The notes under the pieces were generated by a model that saw only the letters and a program-made list of their open reading frames with translations, searched no databases and had not been told where the DNA came from. A stretch of DNA of 64,000 nucleotides from Paenibacillus sp. LS1 (GTDB lineage Bacteria > Bacillota > Bacilli > Paenibacillales > Paenibacillaceae): contig NZ_JAPDOE010000002.1 in assembly GCF_026013365.1 (NCBI RefSeq), positions 1 through 64,000 on the forward strand. Direction: 5' to 3'. How positions within the stretch are numbered: the stretch's first letter is position 1; each line of letters begins with the position of its first letter. Shown piece by piece: positions 52,428 through 61,902 of this stretch. A program made the translations under genes and the position numbers.

Positions 52428-55400
52428 TCATCCTTCTTCGTTCGTTTCCGTCTGGATAACCAGTGCCTGTATCGCCTGAAGCAGCTCGTTGGCTGCGGAA
52501 TCAATCTGTGTTTGGGTGCTGTCAGGATCTTCCGCTATTTCCGTGGCCAGTGACTTGGCCGCCAACATGGCGGTAAAACCAGCCTCTTCATAGATTTCTT
52601 CCTGTAAGGTGTCTGCTTTCTCCAGCAACATGACTAGCAGTGTCGGGTCTGTGGGCTTGCTGTACAACTCCAGTTCCGCCACGTTGGCATAACCGCCTGG
52701 TGAATAGTACCTCAGATAACGGAACGCTGCATCGTTCGTTATCGAAACCGTATGCCATTGGACACTGTTGATCCCGCTGATGGTATACAAGTTGGTGTAA
52801 TGCGTGCCGTCGTTAGAACCCTGCAGAATAGCTCCGTTAACACGCGTAATTTCTGAAGCCTTACCATTTCTCGGATAAAACTTGAAGCTCGACAATGACT
52901 CGGCCTGATTTTCTCCCAAATCAATATCAATCCAGGCTACAGCATCCATCGTATCCGTAAACGTGTCGACATTACTGTCCACGGCACGCCAACCATTCTG
53001 CTCTTTGGTCCCCTTGTTCTGATAGACTGGCGTGGAGGCCGCCACCATGGAAGGCGTTACTGTAATCTTCTGTGCAGGCAGTGTAGCAAGAGAAACCAGC
53101 TGCTCTTGAGCTTGGTACAGCTCCTCCAGCAAAGCAGGCCGATCAGATGCAGGATTGTTGAAGAGTTCTCGAATTCGCTCAACCTCTTGCATGTATTGGT
53201 AATAGCTTCCTTTCGTATATCCATCGGGGCTGACTACCTTGGTATCGATGCTGCGAATATCATATTGTCCGTACAATTCCACTTCTGCCACATTCCCGTT
53301 CCATGCAGTGCTGTTGTAAATTCTCAGGTATCGATAAGCATCATGATCGATTATTTTATCCCCGCCAATGTAAGTCCACTTGCCTTCTATTGTTCCTGTG
53401 ACGGCTGCAATCAAGTTCGTCCAGCTGTTATTGTCATTCGAACCTTGCAGGACCACTCCGTTCATTCTTGCTGGATAGGAGGCTCTGGGCATCAGCATGA
53501 TATCGCTCAGCGTTACCGATACATCTGGTCCAAAGTCCACCGTATAGTAAGCTCCGGCACCAGTAGCCAGATCGCCAAAAGTCCCTGTATTTCCATCGAA
53601 CAATAGATAACCTACCTGTTCCTTACTGAGTCCGCCTGTACCATACTGCTTATCCGAAGCCATTACAGTCGCCAGCCTGGATACATCGAGGAGTTTGGAT
53701 TGGTTCACCAAATACAGCGAAGATCGATCCGTCGTGAAGATGGCAGGACCTGCGGACAGTCCATTAGCCGTCTTATAATCGATGGCAAACCGAATAGAAC
53801 CTGTAGGCGCAAGATTGTCGATGACCGCAGATGCCGTCCAGTTCAGCTGATCTGTGGAATGCACCGTTGCCTCCTGACCTTGAATCACTGCCTGCACATC
53901 ATGAATCGGCTCACTGGATTCAAAGGTCAACACAACCGTATTGCCTGCATCAACGCGGTTCTGTACGCTCTGGGGGGAGCTTATTGTGAGCGATTGAATC
54001 TTGTTATTCGTTTCATGGCGTTCTCCAAATATTCTGAATTCGGACAACTCCAGCATCGTACTGGATGGCTCAATCATCTGAATCTTGAAGAATCGGAAGG
54101 CAGTATTCCTGTGACCTTCGCTGACTTCAAGAGTCTGCATATCTTCAGATACGACGGTCAACCCTGGCGTTAGCCGTGTCCATGTTTCATTATCATTGGA
54201 ACCAAAAATCGCAGTACCGCCGATCCGTTCGGGAAAGCTCGCCCTTACCTGAAGGGAGAAGGCATCTGCAGTGACTTTATAATCCGGTCCAAAATCCATC
54301 GTATGTGTCAAATTAACGGCGTTACCGTAAAATGCAAAGCTCCCCGCGTAATTATCCAATAAATTCAACGTTTCATTGAAGAAGGATGCGGCAGTCAGCA
54401 TATGGGAATAGTCCATACTTCCATCCTGAAGCTGCGGTGTTAATTCTTGTAGACCTACTACTGCAGTCCTCAACTCCACCAGTTTTTGCAAAAACTCATC
54501 ATCGGAAGCCGTTGCTATTACATCCATGACATCAGCATAAATGCTATTGTAGTGTGTTAAACTCCCCGATACATAGCGGATTTCCGGCTTATAGGCAACA
54601 ACCACTGCGGCAACTGCAGACGCACGGTCAGCGCTTATGATTACCCTGACTTGTTTGGCAGTGATGGTGGTCCCATCCGTTGCTCCTACCACTATGGAAT
54701 AGGTGCCAACCTGCTCCGGCTTCCACGAAAAAGCACCCGTACTTTCGTCTAACACGGCCCCCTCAGGCTTATGATCGATCTGGTAGGTGACGCTGTCACC
54801 CGCGCCTGCATCCGTGGCAGTAAAATCGAACTGCAATGCTGCATTTGACCCGACATACGTATACAAATCAAGAGAGGTTCCGCTATCGTTAAAGACAGGT
54901 GGCGTCAGCTGTTCACCCGCTTTTAGATGGATGTGATCCATATCCACCACAGTGCCAGCTCCCTGAATTTTGAAATACGTCAAATCACTTAGACCTCGCA
55001 GGTTGTGCATGGTATAGGATACATATTTCCACTGCCCCTTGGTATCCGGCAAAATCAAAGGAGCATCGTGCCACCCATTGATTACAAGCTTGGCTGTACC
55101 ATTCGTCCGTATTCGTAGCCCTATGGTTTTGACGGGAGTGCTGGTGCTGACGATGGAGATTCGACTCCCCTCTTCCGTGGATGTAATCTCTACAAAGGAT
55201 GTTTCACCCTCTTGTTTTATCTCGGAATGTGAATCCAGACTTGTGGCCCGGTGTTCGATTTCATTCCAATCCGCATTCGTCGATACTTTTGGAAGTGTTG
55301 TTGCTCCCTCAGTTGCTGCTTCTTCAGGGATAAACATCCAATAATCGGCGCCGCCATCCGGAGATTCCCAATAGAATGGTAGTCGCTTCTTAAACATATC

Positions 55401-56699
55401 GGCATAGTATGGAGCTTCCTCTTCCATATCGATGCCTGCCGTATATTTGTAATAATAGTAGAGACCATATACGTTGCCGCCAATACGTCCTCTGTATCCT
55501 TCAGCCAGCTCTTTATAGATAATGGTCGGATTGCCATCGGCATCCGTATGAGCCGCTACCGGTGTCCATGGCGTATCATGGCCCAGCATGAACTGTGCAA
55601 AATAATCGGCCGCTTTCAATATCCTTTGATCCAGATATTCGTAGGCATTAACTGCATTGTCCGCAGTGGACACTGTTCCTGCGACTGGATCGACCTTGGT
55701 TTCCTGTGCTTCCAACAGGCGGGCCAAGATCTCCACATTGGTGAGATCCCCAGCGCCATGGGCCTGATCCCTGCCCATCTCTACATGCTGCACTCTCGGT
55801 GGAACCACGGCTTCACCTGTCACAATATTAGTGTCCACCCATCGAAACAACTGCTTGATCGAGCCATTTTGCCCTTGATCCATAGCGGACTCATTCACGG
55901 TAAACCACTCTACACCTTCATTGTAACGATCACGGTTTCCTGTAAATATATATCCTGACATCGCTCCAAGGAGCGGATACAGATGCTGGTTCATAAAATA
56001 CCCGTTATCATGTTGGAAAGTATCAATGACCGGATAGATGAGATTATTGCTAAAATCGGTTGTGTCCTGGTCTGTCCACTCCAGGTCTTGCGTTGTGCTG
56101 CTCGTATATCTTAAAATCTCTGCTGCTGTCACCATGCGATTCAGTGGAATTCCGGTGTGAATGTGCGAATCAATGAAATAGGTGTATTTGGCGGGGTCCA
56201 TCTGAGACCAGATTCGAATGATGCCCATGGCGTTAGCCCGGTACACCTCTTCCCCGGTTACATAATACATGATGGCTTGTGTGTAGGCCTTTAAGCCGTC
56301 CGCAATAAATTTGGAGTTAAAGGATTGACTGTTAAAATCTAAGCTGCCAGGCTTTGTCGGATCCGCACTGCTCTGATTGCTGGACGTAACGTTTCTGGAT
56401 GCGGTTGGAGATTCTGTCATTCGATTAAAATAACTGTACCAAGGCTCTTGCTTTGCCAGCACCTGTGTGCGCATATTCTCAAGAATGTCCTTCGTGAGTC
56501 CGATTCCGGGGTGTTTGAAACCGCTTGCATCAATTTCCTCATAAATCGTTGGCAAATTTTCTGCTGCCGCATTCTCATTTACAGACGCCTCACCTGATAC
56601 CGGATAAGGATACGCCATTGCAACCAAACTAATAATTAAAACCAACATTACAACACACTTGACCTGGTTTTTCAAGCCGCGCTTTTGCCGAGATGCCAT
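52428..56699 (-). CDS. Giant multi-domain secreted lyase (alginate-lyase fold, CBM32-like, FIVAR)
   Basis: 1,423 residues. Signal peptide 1-37. An alginate-lyase-like alpha-toroid is at about 60-440 (FKHPGIGLTKDILENM, FMNQHLYPLLGAMSG, HVEMGRDQAHGAGDL at 305-319, the last shared with the neighbouring lyase). A carbohydrate-binding beta-sandwich at about 465-620 and an Ig-like putative-He_PIG-type domain (about 625-705, SVTYQIDHKPEGAVL) follow. Three F5/8C (CBM32-like) modules come next (VLQGSNDNNSWTNL, AILQGSNDGTHYTNL and a diverged first copy), separated by helical spacers, and a FIVAR-like helical repeat ends the protein. Start ATG 56699 follows AAGGAGGAG. It leads the operon with the second lyase. 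Confidence 0.87.
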   Translation of the reverse strand: MASRQKRGLKNQVKCVVMLVLIISLVAMAYPYPVSGEASVNENAAAENLPTIYEEIDASGFKHPGIGLTKDILENMRTQVLAKQEPWYSYFNRMTESPTASRNVTSSNQSSADPTKPGSLDFNSQSFNSKFIADGLKAYTQAIMYYVTGEEVYRANAMGIIRIWSQMDPAKYTYFIDSHIHTGIPLNRMVTAAEILRYTSSTTQDLEWTDQDTTDFSNNLIYPVIDTFQHDNGYFMNQHLYPLLGAMSGYIFTGNRDRYNEGVEWFTVNESAMDQGQNGSIKQLFRWVDTNIVTGEAVVPPRVQHVEMGRDQAHGAGDLTNVEILARLLEAQETKVDPVAGTVSTADNAVNAYEYLDQRILKAADYFAQFMLGHDTPWTPVAAHTDADGNPTIIYKELAEGYRGRIGGNVYGLYYYYKYTAGIDMEEEAPYYADMFKKRLPFYWESPDGGADYWMFIPEEAATEGATTLPKVSTNADWNEIEHRATSLDSHSEIKQEGETSFVEITSTEEGSRISIVSTSTPVKTIGLRIRTNGTAKLVINGWHDAPLILPDTKGQWKYVSYTMHNLRGLSDLTYFKIQGAGTVVDMDHIHLKAGEQLTPPVFNDSGTSLDLYTYVGSNAALQFDFTATDAGAGDSVTYQIDHKPEGAVLDESTGAFSWKPEQVGTYSIVVGATDGTTITAKQVRVIISADRASAVAAVVVAYKPEIRYVSGSLTHYNSIYADVMDVIATASDDEFLQKLVELRTAVVGLQELTPQLQDGSMDYSHMLTAASFFNETLNLLDNYAGSFAFYGNAVNLTHTMDFGPDYKVTADAFSLQVRASFPERIGGTAIFGSNDNETWTRLTPGLTVVSEDMQTLEVSEGHRNTAFRFFKIQMIEPSSTMLELSEFRIFGERHETNNKIQSLTISSPQSVQNRVDAGNTVVLTFESSEPIHDVQAVIQGQEATVHSTDQLNWTASAVIDNLAPTGSIRFAIDYKTANGLSAGPAIFTTDRSSLYLVNQSKLLDVSRLATVMASDKQYGTGGLSKEQVGYLLFDGNTGTFGDLATGAGAYYTVDFGPDVSVTLSDIMLMPRASYPARMNGVVLQGSNDNNSWTNLIAAVTGTIEGKWTYIGGDKIIDHDAYRYLRIYNSTAWNGNVAEVELYGQYDIRSIDTKVVSPDGYTKGSYYQYMQEVERIRELFNNPASDRPALLEELYQAQEQLVSLATLPAQKITVTPSMVAASTPVYQNKGTKEQNGWRAVDSNVDTFTDTMDAVAWIDIDLGENQAESLSSFKFYPRNGKASEITRVNGAILQGSNDGTHYTNLYTISGINSVQWHTVSITNDAAFRYLRYYSPGGYANVAELELYSKPTDPTLLVMLLEKADTLQEEIYEEAGFTAMLAAKSLATEIAEDPDSTQTQIDSAANELLQAIQALVIQTETNEEG

Positions 56700-57035
56700 G
56701 TACACTCCTCCTTCATGTTGTAGACTTGTGTGACATTCACTTCGTTTGATTGATACGTCGTTATTTTCTATATCATTGCAGGATTTCACAAGCTTCGTCC
56801 ATTGCAAAATCATTCAATTTGTTAAGATATCTTTCAAATGATCCAGAGGGTGTGCTTATTTAAATGCATGACTTCGATATCATAGATGTTTCTGCCCTCT
56901 TTCGGCACAGGAATGTCTGCTCTCAACACAAAAAGAAGCCTGATCCATATGGATCAGGCTTCCTCATTATGTTTTCCGTGTTCAACAAGTTCCAGTATTT
57001 CACCATGTTTCCCTTGTCTCCTGTGACCGACTTTA
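56700..57035. other. Intergenic region upstream of the giant lyase gene
   Basis: About 335 bases. It holds the leader of the lyase gene and, near its other end, the terminator of yidC (56935-56962). I see no convincing -35/-10 pair and no cre box here, so promoter control of the lyase operon is not resolved. Confidence 0.5.
56935..56962 (-). terminator. Terminator of the yidC-type gene
   Basis: Perfect 12-bp stem GAAGCCTGATCC / GGATCAGGCTTC with an ATAT loop, followed on the minus strand by TTTTTGTGTTG, 74 bases past the stop at 57036. Confidence 0.88.
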
Positions 57036-57923
57036 TTAAGACTTTGCAGGTTTCCGTGAAGGTTTGGAGGAACTCGATTTTTTATTCTTTTTCTTACTCA
57101 CTTCCACAATCACAGGCTCCTGCGGGTGTTCTACCGGGTACATTTTTCGGAACAATAATGTCTGTAGTACCAGGAACGAACCCCCAACCGTCCAGTAAAG
57201 CGGCATGGCTGCCGGGGCCGAAAGAGAAAAGAATGCCATCATCAATGGGGAGAGATATCCCATAATGGCGAACTGTTTTCGCTGCTCAGGCGCCATATTG
57301 GCTTGTGATACCTTCGCTTGAATCAGATAAATGACCGCAACCACCACAGCGAGCACGTAGTCCGGCGCTCCCAGTTTGAACCAAAGGAACGAATGGGAGG
57401 ACAACTCCGGTGTAAGTCGGATGGCTGTGTAAATACCTGACAAGATAGGCAACTGAATGAGCATCGGCAAGCAACCAATATTCAGCGGATTGAACTTATG
57501 CTTTTTGTATAGCTCCATCGTTTCCTGAGACAGCTTTTGCTTATCAGCAGGGTCATTTTTGCCTTCATATTTTTTCTTGAGCGCATCCATCTCGGGTTTC
57601 ATGGCGTTCATGATGACTCGTGTTCCCTGCTGGGTCTTGGCTTGACGCATCATCAACGGCAGCAGTGCTAAACGAATGACCAGTGTGATCACGATAATCG
57701 CGACCCCGTAGCTTCCATTAAATATGGTGGCAATGTGCTGTATCAGATACGACAGTGGAAATACAATATAGTGGTTAAAAAATCCCGGTGTCGATGAAGT
57801 AATCTCCGACACGTTGTTGCTGCATCCGGCAAGCAGCATGACTGCAAACAAAATGGCAATCAGGCCATAGATCCGTCCCTTGCCCGAAGTAAAAGTGAAT
57901 CCCTTGTTAGTCTTATGTTCCAT
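57036..57923 (-). CDS. yidC: Membrane protein insertase YidC/OxaA, lipoprotein type
   Basis: 295 residues. Lipoprotein signal with LLAGC (Cys34), then five transmembrane helices of the YidC/Oxa1/Alb3 core. The conserved groove Arg is in LVIRLALLPLM (about 84), followed by the cytoplasmic hairpin KPEMDALKKKYEGKNDPADK and FNPLNIGCLPMLIQLP. The basic C-terminal tail is Lys/Ser-rich. It inserts and folds membrane proteins with or without SecYEG. It is not next to rnpA/rpmH, so it is probably the second, YqjG-like, copy. Start ATG 57923 is 7 bases after GAGGAGG. Confidence 0.94.
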   Translation of the reverse strand: MEHKTNKGFTFTSGKGRIYGLIAILFAVMLLAGCSNNVSEITSSTPGFFNHYIVFPLSYLIQHIATIFNGSYGVAIIVITLVIRLALLPLMMRQAKTQQGTRVIMNAMKPEMDALKKKYEGKNDPADKQKLSQETMELYKKHKFNPLNIGCLPMLIQLPILSGIYTAIRLTPELSSHSFLWFKLGAPDYVLAVVVAVIYLIQAKVSQANMAPEQRKQFAIMGYLSPLMMAFFSLSAPAAMPLYWTVGGSFLVLQTLLFRKMYPVEHPQEPVIVEVSKKKNKKSSSSKPSRKPAKS

Positions 57924-58210
57924 ATATATCCTCCTCGTTGATTTGTTGACCAATCGTTCAACGAGGAATGACAATCTGGTTCATCTTCATCGGGCGCTTC
58001 TCTTCGTCTAATCATGCGGCTCCAGTCTTCCTGTCTGTGCTGTCTGTCCAAACACAGGGCGGGAAGTACAGGTTCAAGTCCACCACCGACGCCACCTTCC
58101 ATCCAGTACTCTGTCATGCCACAGTGAAGATGGGCAATATAGGCATAACTGACGGTGAAGATGAGTCCAATCGAGAATAAATATGGTAATAACTCCTGCA
58201 GTTCAAACAA
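57860..58210 (-). CDS. Possible small membrane protein overlapping the yidC start
   Basis: About 116 residues if real. TTG 58210 sits 6 bases after AAAGGGGGTG, a very strong ribosome binding site that calls for a gene. The N terminus MFELQELLPYLFSIGLIFTV forms a transmembrane helix (about 8-28). The rest is Arg/Asp/Glu-rich and low in order, and overlaps yidC by 64 bases, which is unusual. It could be a short leader or membrane peptide whose later part is poorly conserved, or a regulator of yidC translation in the manner of MifM. It resembles no family I can name. Confidence 0.4.
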   Translation of the reverse strand: MFELQELLPYLFSIGLIFTVSYAYIAHLHCGMTEYWMEGGVGGGLEPVLPALCLDRQHRQEDWSRMIRRREAPDEDEPDCHSSLNDWSTNQRGGYIWNIRLTRDSLLLRARDGSMA

Positions 58211-58302
58211 GGGATTCACCCCCTTTATAGGTTAGTTTTTATATTATAACACTTACATATTGTTTTTGCATAAATCCGTCCATGAAAACAGCTATTATTC
58301 AA

Positions 58303-59922
58303 CTATTCCGTTCTCAATTTGGACATTTCTAGCTCACCTCTGTGTCTTGCAACGTTATAAGAAGGCCAAGAACGATCTGATGTATCCATCTCCAGGTAGG
58401 CTTGACGTTCCAGCATTTCCTTCTTGAGATCCGGATACTCCTCGAGAGCAAACGCTCGAAGTAACGGAACCGCATCTGCCGACAGACTTGCCAGGTAGGT
58501 TGCATCAATATTACCAGTCTGATGATAACGCTCAATATTCAACTCGGCAATCCGATGATCCATACCCACATAATTGACTGCAACATATGCAGTGAGCGCC
58601 AACACAATATACCAGCGGATCAGCCGTATTGATCTGAAGCGTATACGAAGGCCAGCAATCAGCAATAGAAGTGCCAAGAAGATCATGAATGCGTGCACCA
58701 GGAAGCGAATGTACGTATATCCATATGCCTGCTCATAGAGATTAAGGCGCATAAACGCGGAATACAACATGATTGCTGAACAACTGACCAGAATCAGAAG
58801 CAGTACCTGATGCACGATGGAACCCATTCTGCCACTCGGACGGGTAAACTGCAACGCAACAATAAGAATAAAGAAGTTAATACCTGTGACGAGAATCAAC
58901 TCTGCGAACCCACTTCTCGCATACTCTGCATAAGACAGATCTACCGGAAGATGCCCCTCTCCCGCACCAAACAGATACGAAAACTGTACAAGTACGAACA
59001 AAACGTACACAACGTTGATTACGACCAGCATCGTACCCACAATGATGGGGTCCAATCTGAATGGTTCCCGATGAACCAGAGTGCGTTCGGGCTCGGATGT
59101 AATATCATTCGTAACCTCACCGTTAGTGACCGGGTCCACAGGAGAGAATATATAGGAGTGATCACGCTTATCAACCGTGGGTGCTGCTCCATTTTTCCAA
59201 TGTGCGTTCGCTCTCTTCTCTGCCTCATATTGCATCGGCTGTACAAATCCCCATACATAACCGAACAGTAATACACCTGCGATGACAATCCAGATGATTC
59301 TCGGTATCCCTGGAGTAAAAGCCAATTGATTCAACCACTCTGGAAAACCGGCTAAATATCGATCGAAGACCCCGTCAGCGGAGGACAGTAATGCAACGAC
59401 TACAAAGAGGATAGGCAAGGACGCCACAAGACCAATGAGCACTTTGAAGACAACGGTTTTCTGTGATTTGCCCATGCCACGCCCGCCTGCTCTTACCGCA
59501 ATAGCCGCAATGGTCCCCCAATGACGTATGGCCTGCGGCAGCACATGGTCAATAGCTGTACCAATCAATCCGATCTCCCACCATTGCTTCTGTTTTCTGC
59601 CCATCAGATACGTCATATGTAAGATAATTACGCCGGGTACAACAAGAAAGTTAAGAACGCGCAGCAGTTCATTGTCGTATAACATGAACGTTAGCGACAA
59701 TAACAGCACTACAGCTGCCACAAAAGCATCAATGAACTTGAAAGATCTCATGCGGTCCCGTGCAAACAGATACATAAACACATAAAAGAGAATTACAAAG
59801 ATAGGATACGATACGCCAATCTCATTACTATAGAATAAATACTGGTGAATGATTGCCAGCATCCATGCAGACAGTAGTGTGATTAGAGCGCGTTGCGGTG
59901 AAGCCATTATTTTATCAATCAT
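58303..59922 (-). CDS. DUF4173-type polytopic membrane protein
   Basis: 539 residues with about ten to twelve hydrophobic helices in two blocks, separated by a polar cytoplasmic segment at about 245-290 (KRANAHWKNGAAPTVDKRDH region). The order of features (N-terminal helix pairs, GRGMGKSQKTVVFKVLIGLV, a second block with SYAEYARSGFAELILVTGIN) matches the DUF4173 family. A polar C-terminal tail follows (about 450-539). Function is unknown. Start ATG 59922 is 8 bases after GGAGG. It is divergent from an SgrR-like regulator that may control it; no experimental role is known to me. Confidence 0.8.
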   Translation of the reverse strand: MIDKIMASPQRALITLLSAWMLAIIHQYLFYSNEIGVSYPIFVILFYVFMYLFARDRMRSFKFIDAFVAAVVLLLSLTFMLYDNELLRVLNFLVVPGVIILHMTYLMGRKQKQWWEIGLIGTAIDHVLPQAIRHWGTIAAIAVRAGGRGMGKSQKTVVFKVLIGLVASLPILFVVVALLSSADGVFDRYLAGFPEWLNQLAFTPGIPRIIWIVIAGVLLFGYVWGFVQPMQYEAEKRANAHWKNGAAPTVDKRDHSYIFSPVDPVTNGEVTNDITSEPERTLVHREPFRLDPIIVGTMLVVINVVYVLFVLVQFSYLFGAGEGHLPVDLSYAEYARSGFAELILVTGINFFILIVALQFTRPSGRMGSIVHQVLLLILVSCSAIMLYSAFMRLNLYEQAYGYTYIRFLVHAFMIFLALLLLIAGLRIRFRSIRLIRWYIVLALTAYVAVNYVGMDHRIAELNIERYHQTGNIDATYLASLSADAVPLLRAFALEEYPDLKKEMLERQAYLEMDTSDRSWPSYNVARHRGELEMSKLRTE

Positions 59923-60056
59923 GGAAAAAACCTCCATTAACCTTTCTATGCTTTATTCTAGATGATAAAATAGGAATATAAATAGAAATTATAATCGATA
60001 AAACTTCTTATTTTAGAGGAATACGTCAGAGTTCACCTCCAGGAGGGAATTAACAC

Positions 60057-61841
60057 TTGAAATTACATCAGCAATATCTGCTGTTACATCGTCATTACGG
60101 TCACCATATAGAACATGAACTTACACTCGCTGATCTCGCTGAGTTGCTGAATTGTACGCACCGCAATACGTTGACGATTGTCAAAAAGATGGTTGCCCAT
60201 GATTGGATTCGTTGGGTTTCCCAGCGTGGCCGGGGTCGGCGTTCTTCACTGACTTTGCTTGTTCCGGCTGATCAAATCGCCGCAGAATATATGATGCAAG
60301 CCATGAACCGCCGGGAATTACAGGAAGCTGCCGAGCAGGTGAGTGCATTCTCCAGTTCATCAACCATGCAAGATCATCTAAACCAGTGGTTGCTTGGGTA
60401 TTCGGGACATCATACGGAAGCCGGCACCAATAATGAGCAGATTGATACACTTCGGTTGCCCTTGCGCCAACAGCTCCATGCGCTTGATCCCCTGTACATT
60501 AATCTATTAGCTGAATCCTTTGTTACCAGCCATGTCTTTGATGGGTTGGTTCAGCGGGGCGAAAAGGGAGAGATCCTCCCATGTCTCGCTCATACCTGGG
60601 ATGTCAGTGCAGACCGAAAGACTTGGATCTTTTATTTACGAAAAGGTATTACATTTCACGACGGTCAGACCCTGACGGCCCATGATATTGTGTATACGTT
60701 TGAACGACTGCAATCCTCAGATCGCCGGACATTGTACCGTGATGTGAGTAAACAGATTCTATCTATTGAAGCGGTTGATCCCTTAACCGTATGTTTCCAG
60801 TTGAAAGACCGTCACGAATTGTTTTTGTCCTTTCTTACAACAAGTCGTGCGGCGATTGTACCCTCACCAGGAAAAAACGAACAGCAGATGACGCATTCCG
60901 GTGATATAAATGGGATGCAAAAACCTGTTGGGACTGGACCGTTCAAGGTCACTGCATGGGATGATCACGTGTGTAGACTCGAGGTCTTTACTTCGTATTT
61001 TCAGGGTAGAGCTCATATAGACCGGGTGGATATTCTGCAGATTCCGTGGAGTTCCTCGGCCAAAATGGATGATAGTCAAGATATCGAAACTCCGTTTTTT
61101 CATCTTGTTCATAATCCGTCTTCGTCTGCCGGTGCAGACTGGACACAGATTAGCGCAGGAGTAATGGTTTATAAATTACTCACGTGTAATACGCAAAAAA
61201 CCGGACCGTTAAACGATCCGGAAGTAAGAGCGTACCTTCAGTTATGCCTTGCTGGAATGTATAGGGATGATGGGCATGCAGAAGACTCTAAGGTCGTGGA
61301 GACTGATCCTGATGCAGTGAATTCCGAAATGGTTGAGCATGAGGGATTTAGAGACATTACTAAACGATTTATTTCGGCCAGTCCTGTCTCCCTGCACATT
61401 GCAACCATTCCACAATATCGCAGGGATGCTCAACATCTGGCGTCCATACTGGAGCGTAGCGGTTTCTCCTGTACCGTCCGTACCGCTACGATGGAGCAGT
61501 TCAAAGGAAATCTGCGGCTGGAGTCTGATCTGATTCTCTTCTCGCTCATTCGGGACAGGGACGAAGAACTCCGCAGGTATGATCTCTATTCCACGTTGTC
61601 TGAGCATCTGGAAGATTCTGCTCGGATGACGATTCACGAGATTTTGCAAACCATCGTCGCCTCTCCAATCGCAGCAGATCGAACTACTGAATTAGATCGA
61701 ATTGAGCAATTTTTGGTTGACCAGAATTTACTGTTCCATTTATCCGAGAAACCGGTAGAAACCGCTTATCTGCCTTCCGTGCGTGGTCTATCTTTCAACA
61801 GCCAGGGCTGGGTGAACCTGCGTCATATCTGGTTTCCGTGA
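60057..61841 (+). CDS. SgrR-like regulator with solute-binding-protein domain
   Basis: 594 residues. The N-terminal HTH (about 1-90: LTLADLAELLNCTHRNTLTI, WIRWVSQRGRGRRSSLTLL) is the SgrR_N type. The rest is an SBP_bac_5-like oligopeptide-binding domain used as an intracellular sensor (about 130-400: DPLYINLLAESFVTSHVFDG, WIFYLRKGITFHDGQTLTAH, GTGPFKVTAWDD). No signal peptide is present. E. coli SgrR senses sugar-phosphate stress; Firmicute homologues often neighbour transport genes. The start is TTG 60057, 9 bases after AGGAGGG. The divergent DUF4173 gene is its closest partner. Confidence 0.88.
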   Translation: MKLHQQYLLLHRHYGHHIEHELTLADLAELLNCTHRNTLTIVKKMVAHDWIRWVSQRGRGRRSSLTLLVPADQIAAEYMMQAMNRRELQEAAEQVSAFSSSSTMQDHLNQWLLGYSGHHTEAGTNNEQIDTLRLPLRQQLHALDPLYINLLAESFVTSHVFDGLVQRGEKGEILPCLAHTWDVSADRKTWIFYLRKGITFHDGQTLTAHDIVYTFERLQSSDRRTLYRDVSKQILSIEAVDPLTVCFQLKDRHELFLSFLTTSRAAIVPSPGKNEQQMTHSGDINGMQKPVGTGPFKVTAWDDHVCRLEVFTSYFQGRAHIDRVDILQIPWSSSAKMDDSQDIETPFFHLVHNPSSSAGADWTQISAGVMVYKLLTCNTQKTGPLNDPEVRAYLQLCLAGMYRDDGHAEDSKVVETDPDAVNSEMVEHEGFRDITKRFISASPVSLHIATIPQYRRDAQHLASILERSGFSCTVRTATMEQFKGNLRLESDLILFSLIRDRDEELRRYDLYSTLSEHLEDSARMTIHEILQTIVASPIAADRTTELDRIEQFLVDQNLLFHLSEKPVETAYLPSVRGLSFNSQGWVNLRHIWFP

Positions 61842-61860
61842 ATGCTCGTTAAACGAGCAT
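61842..61860 (+). terminator. Candidate terminator of the SgrR-like gene
   Basis: 7-bp stem ATGCTCG/CGAGCAT with a TTAAA loop immediately after the stop codon. The tail AATAATACTTTC is only weakly T-rich, so its strength is doubtful. Confidence 0.45.
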
Positions 61861-61902
61861 AATAATACTTTCATTTCATGATGCGGTAATGATTTTGGAT
61901 AC

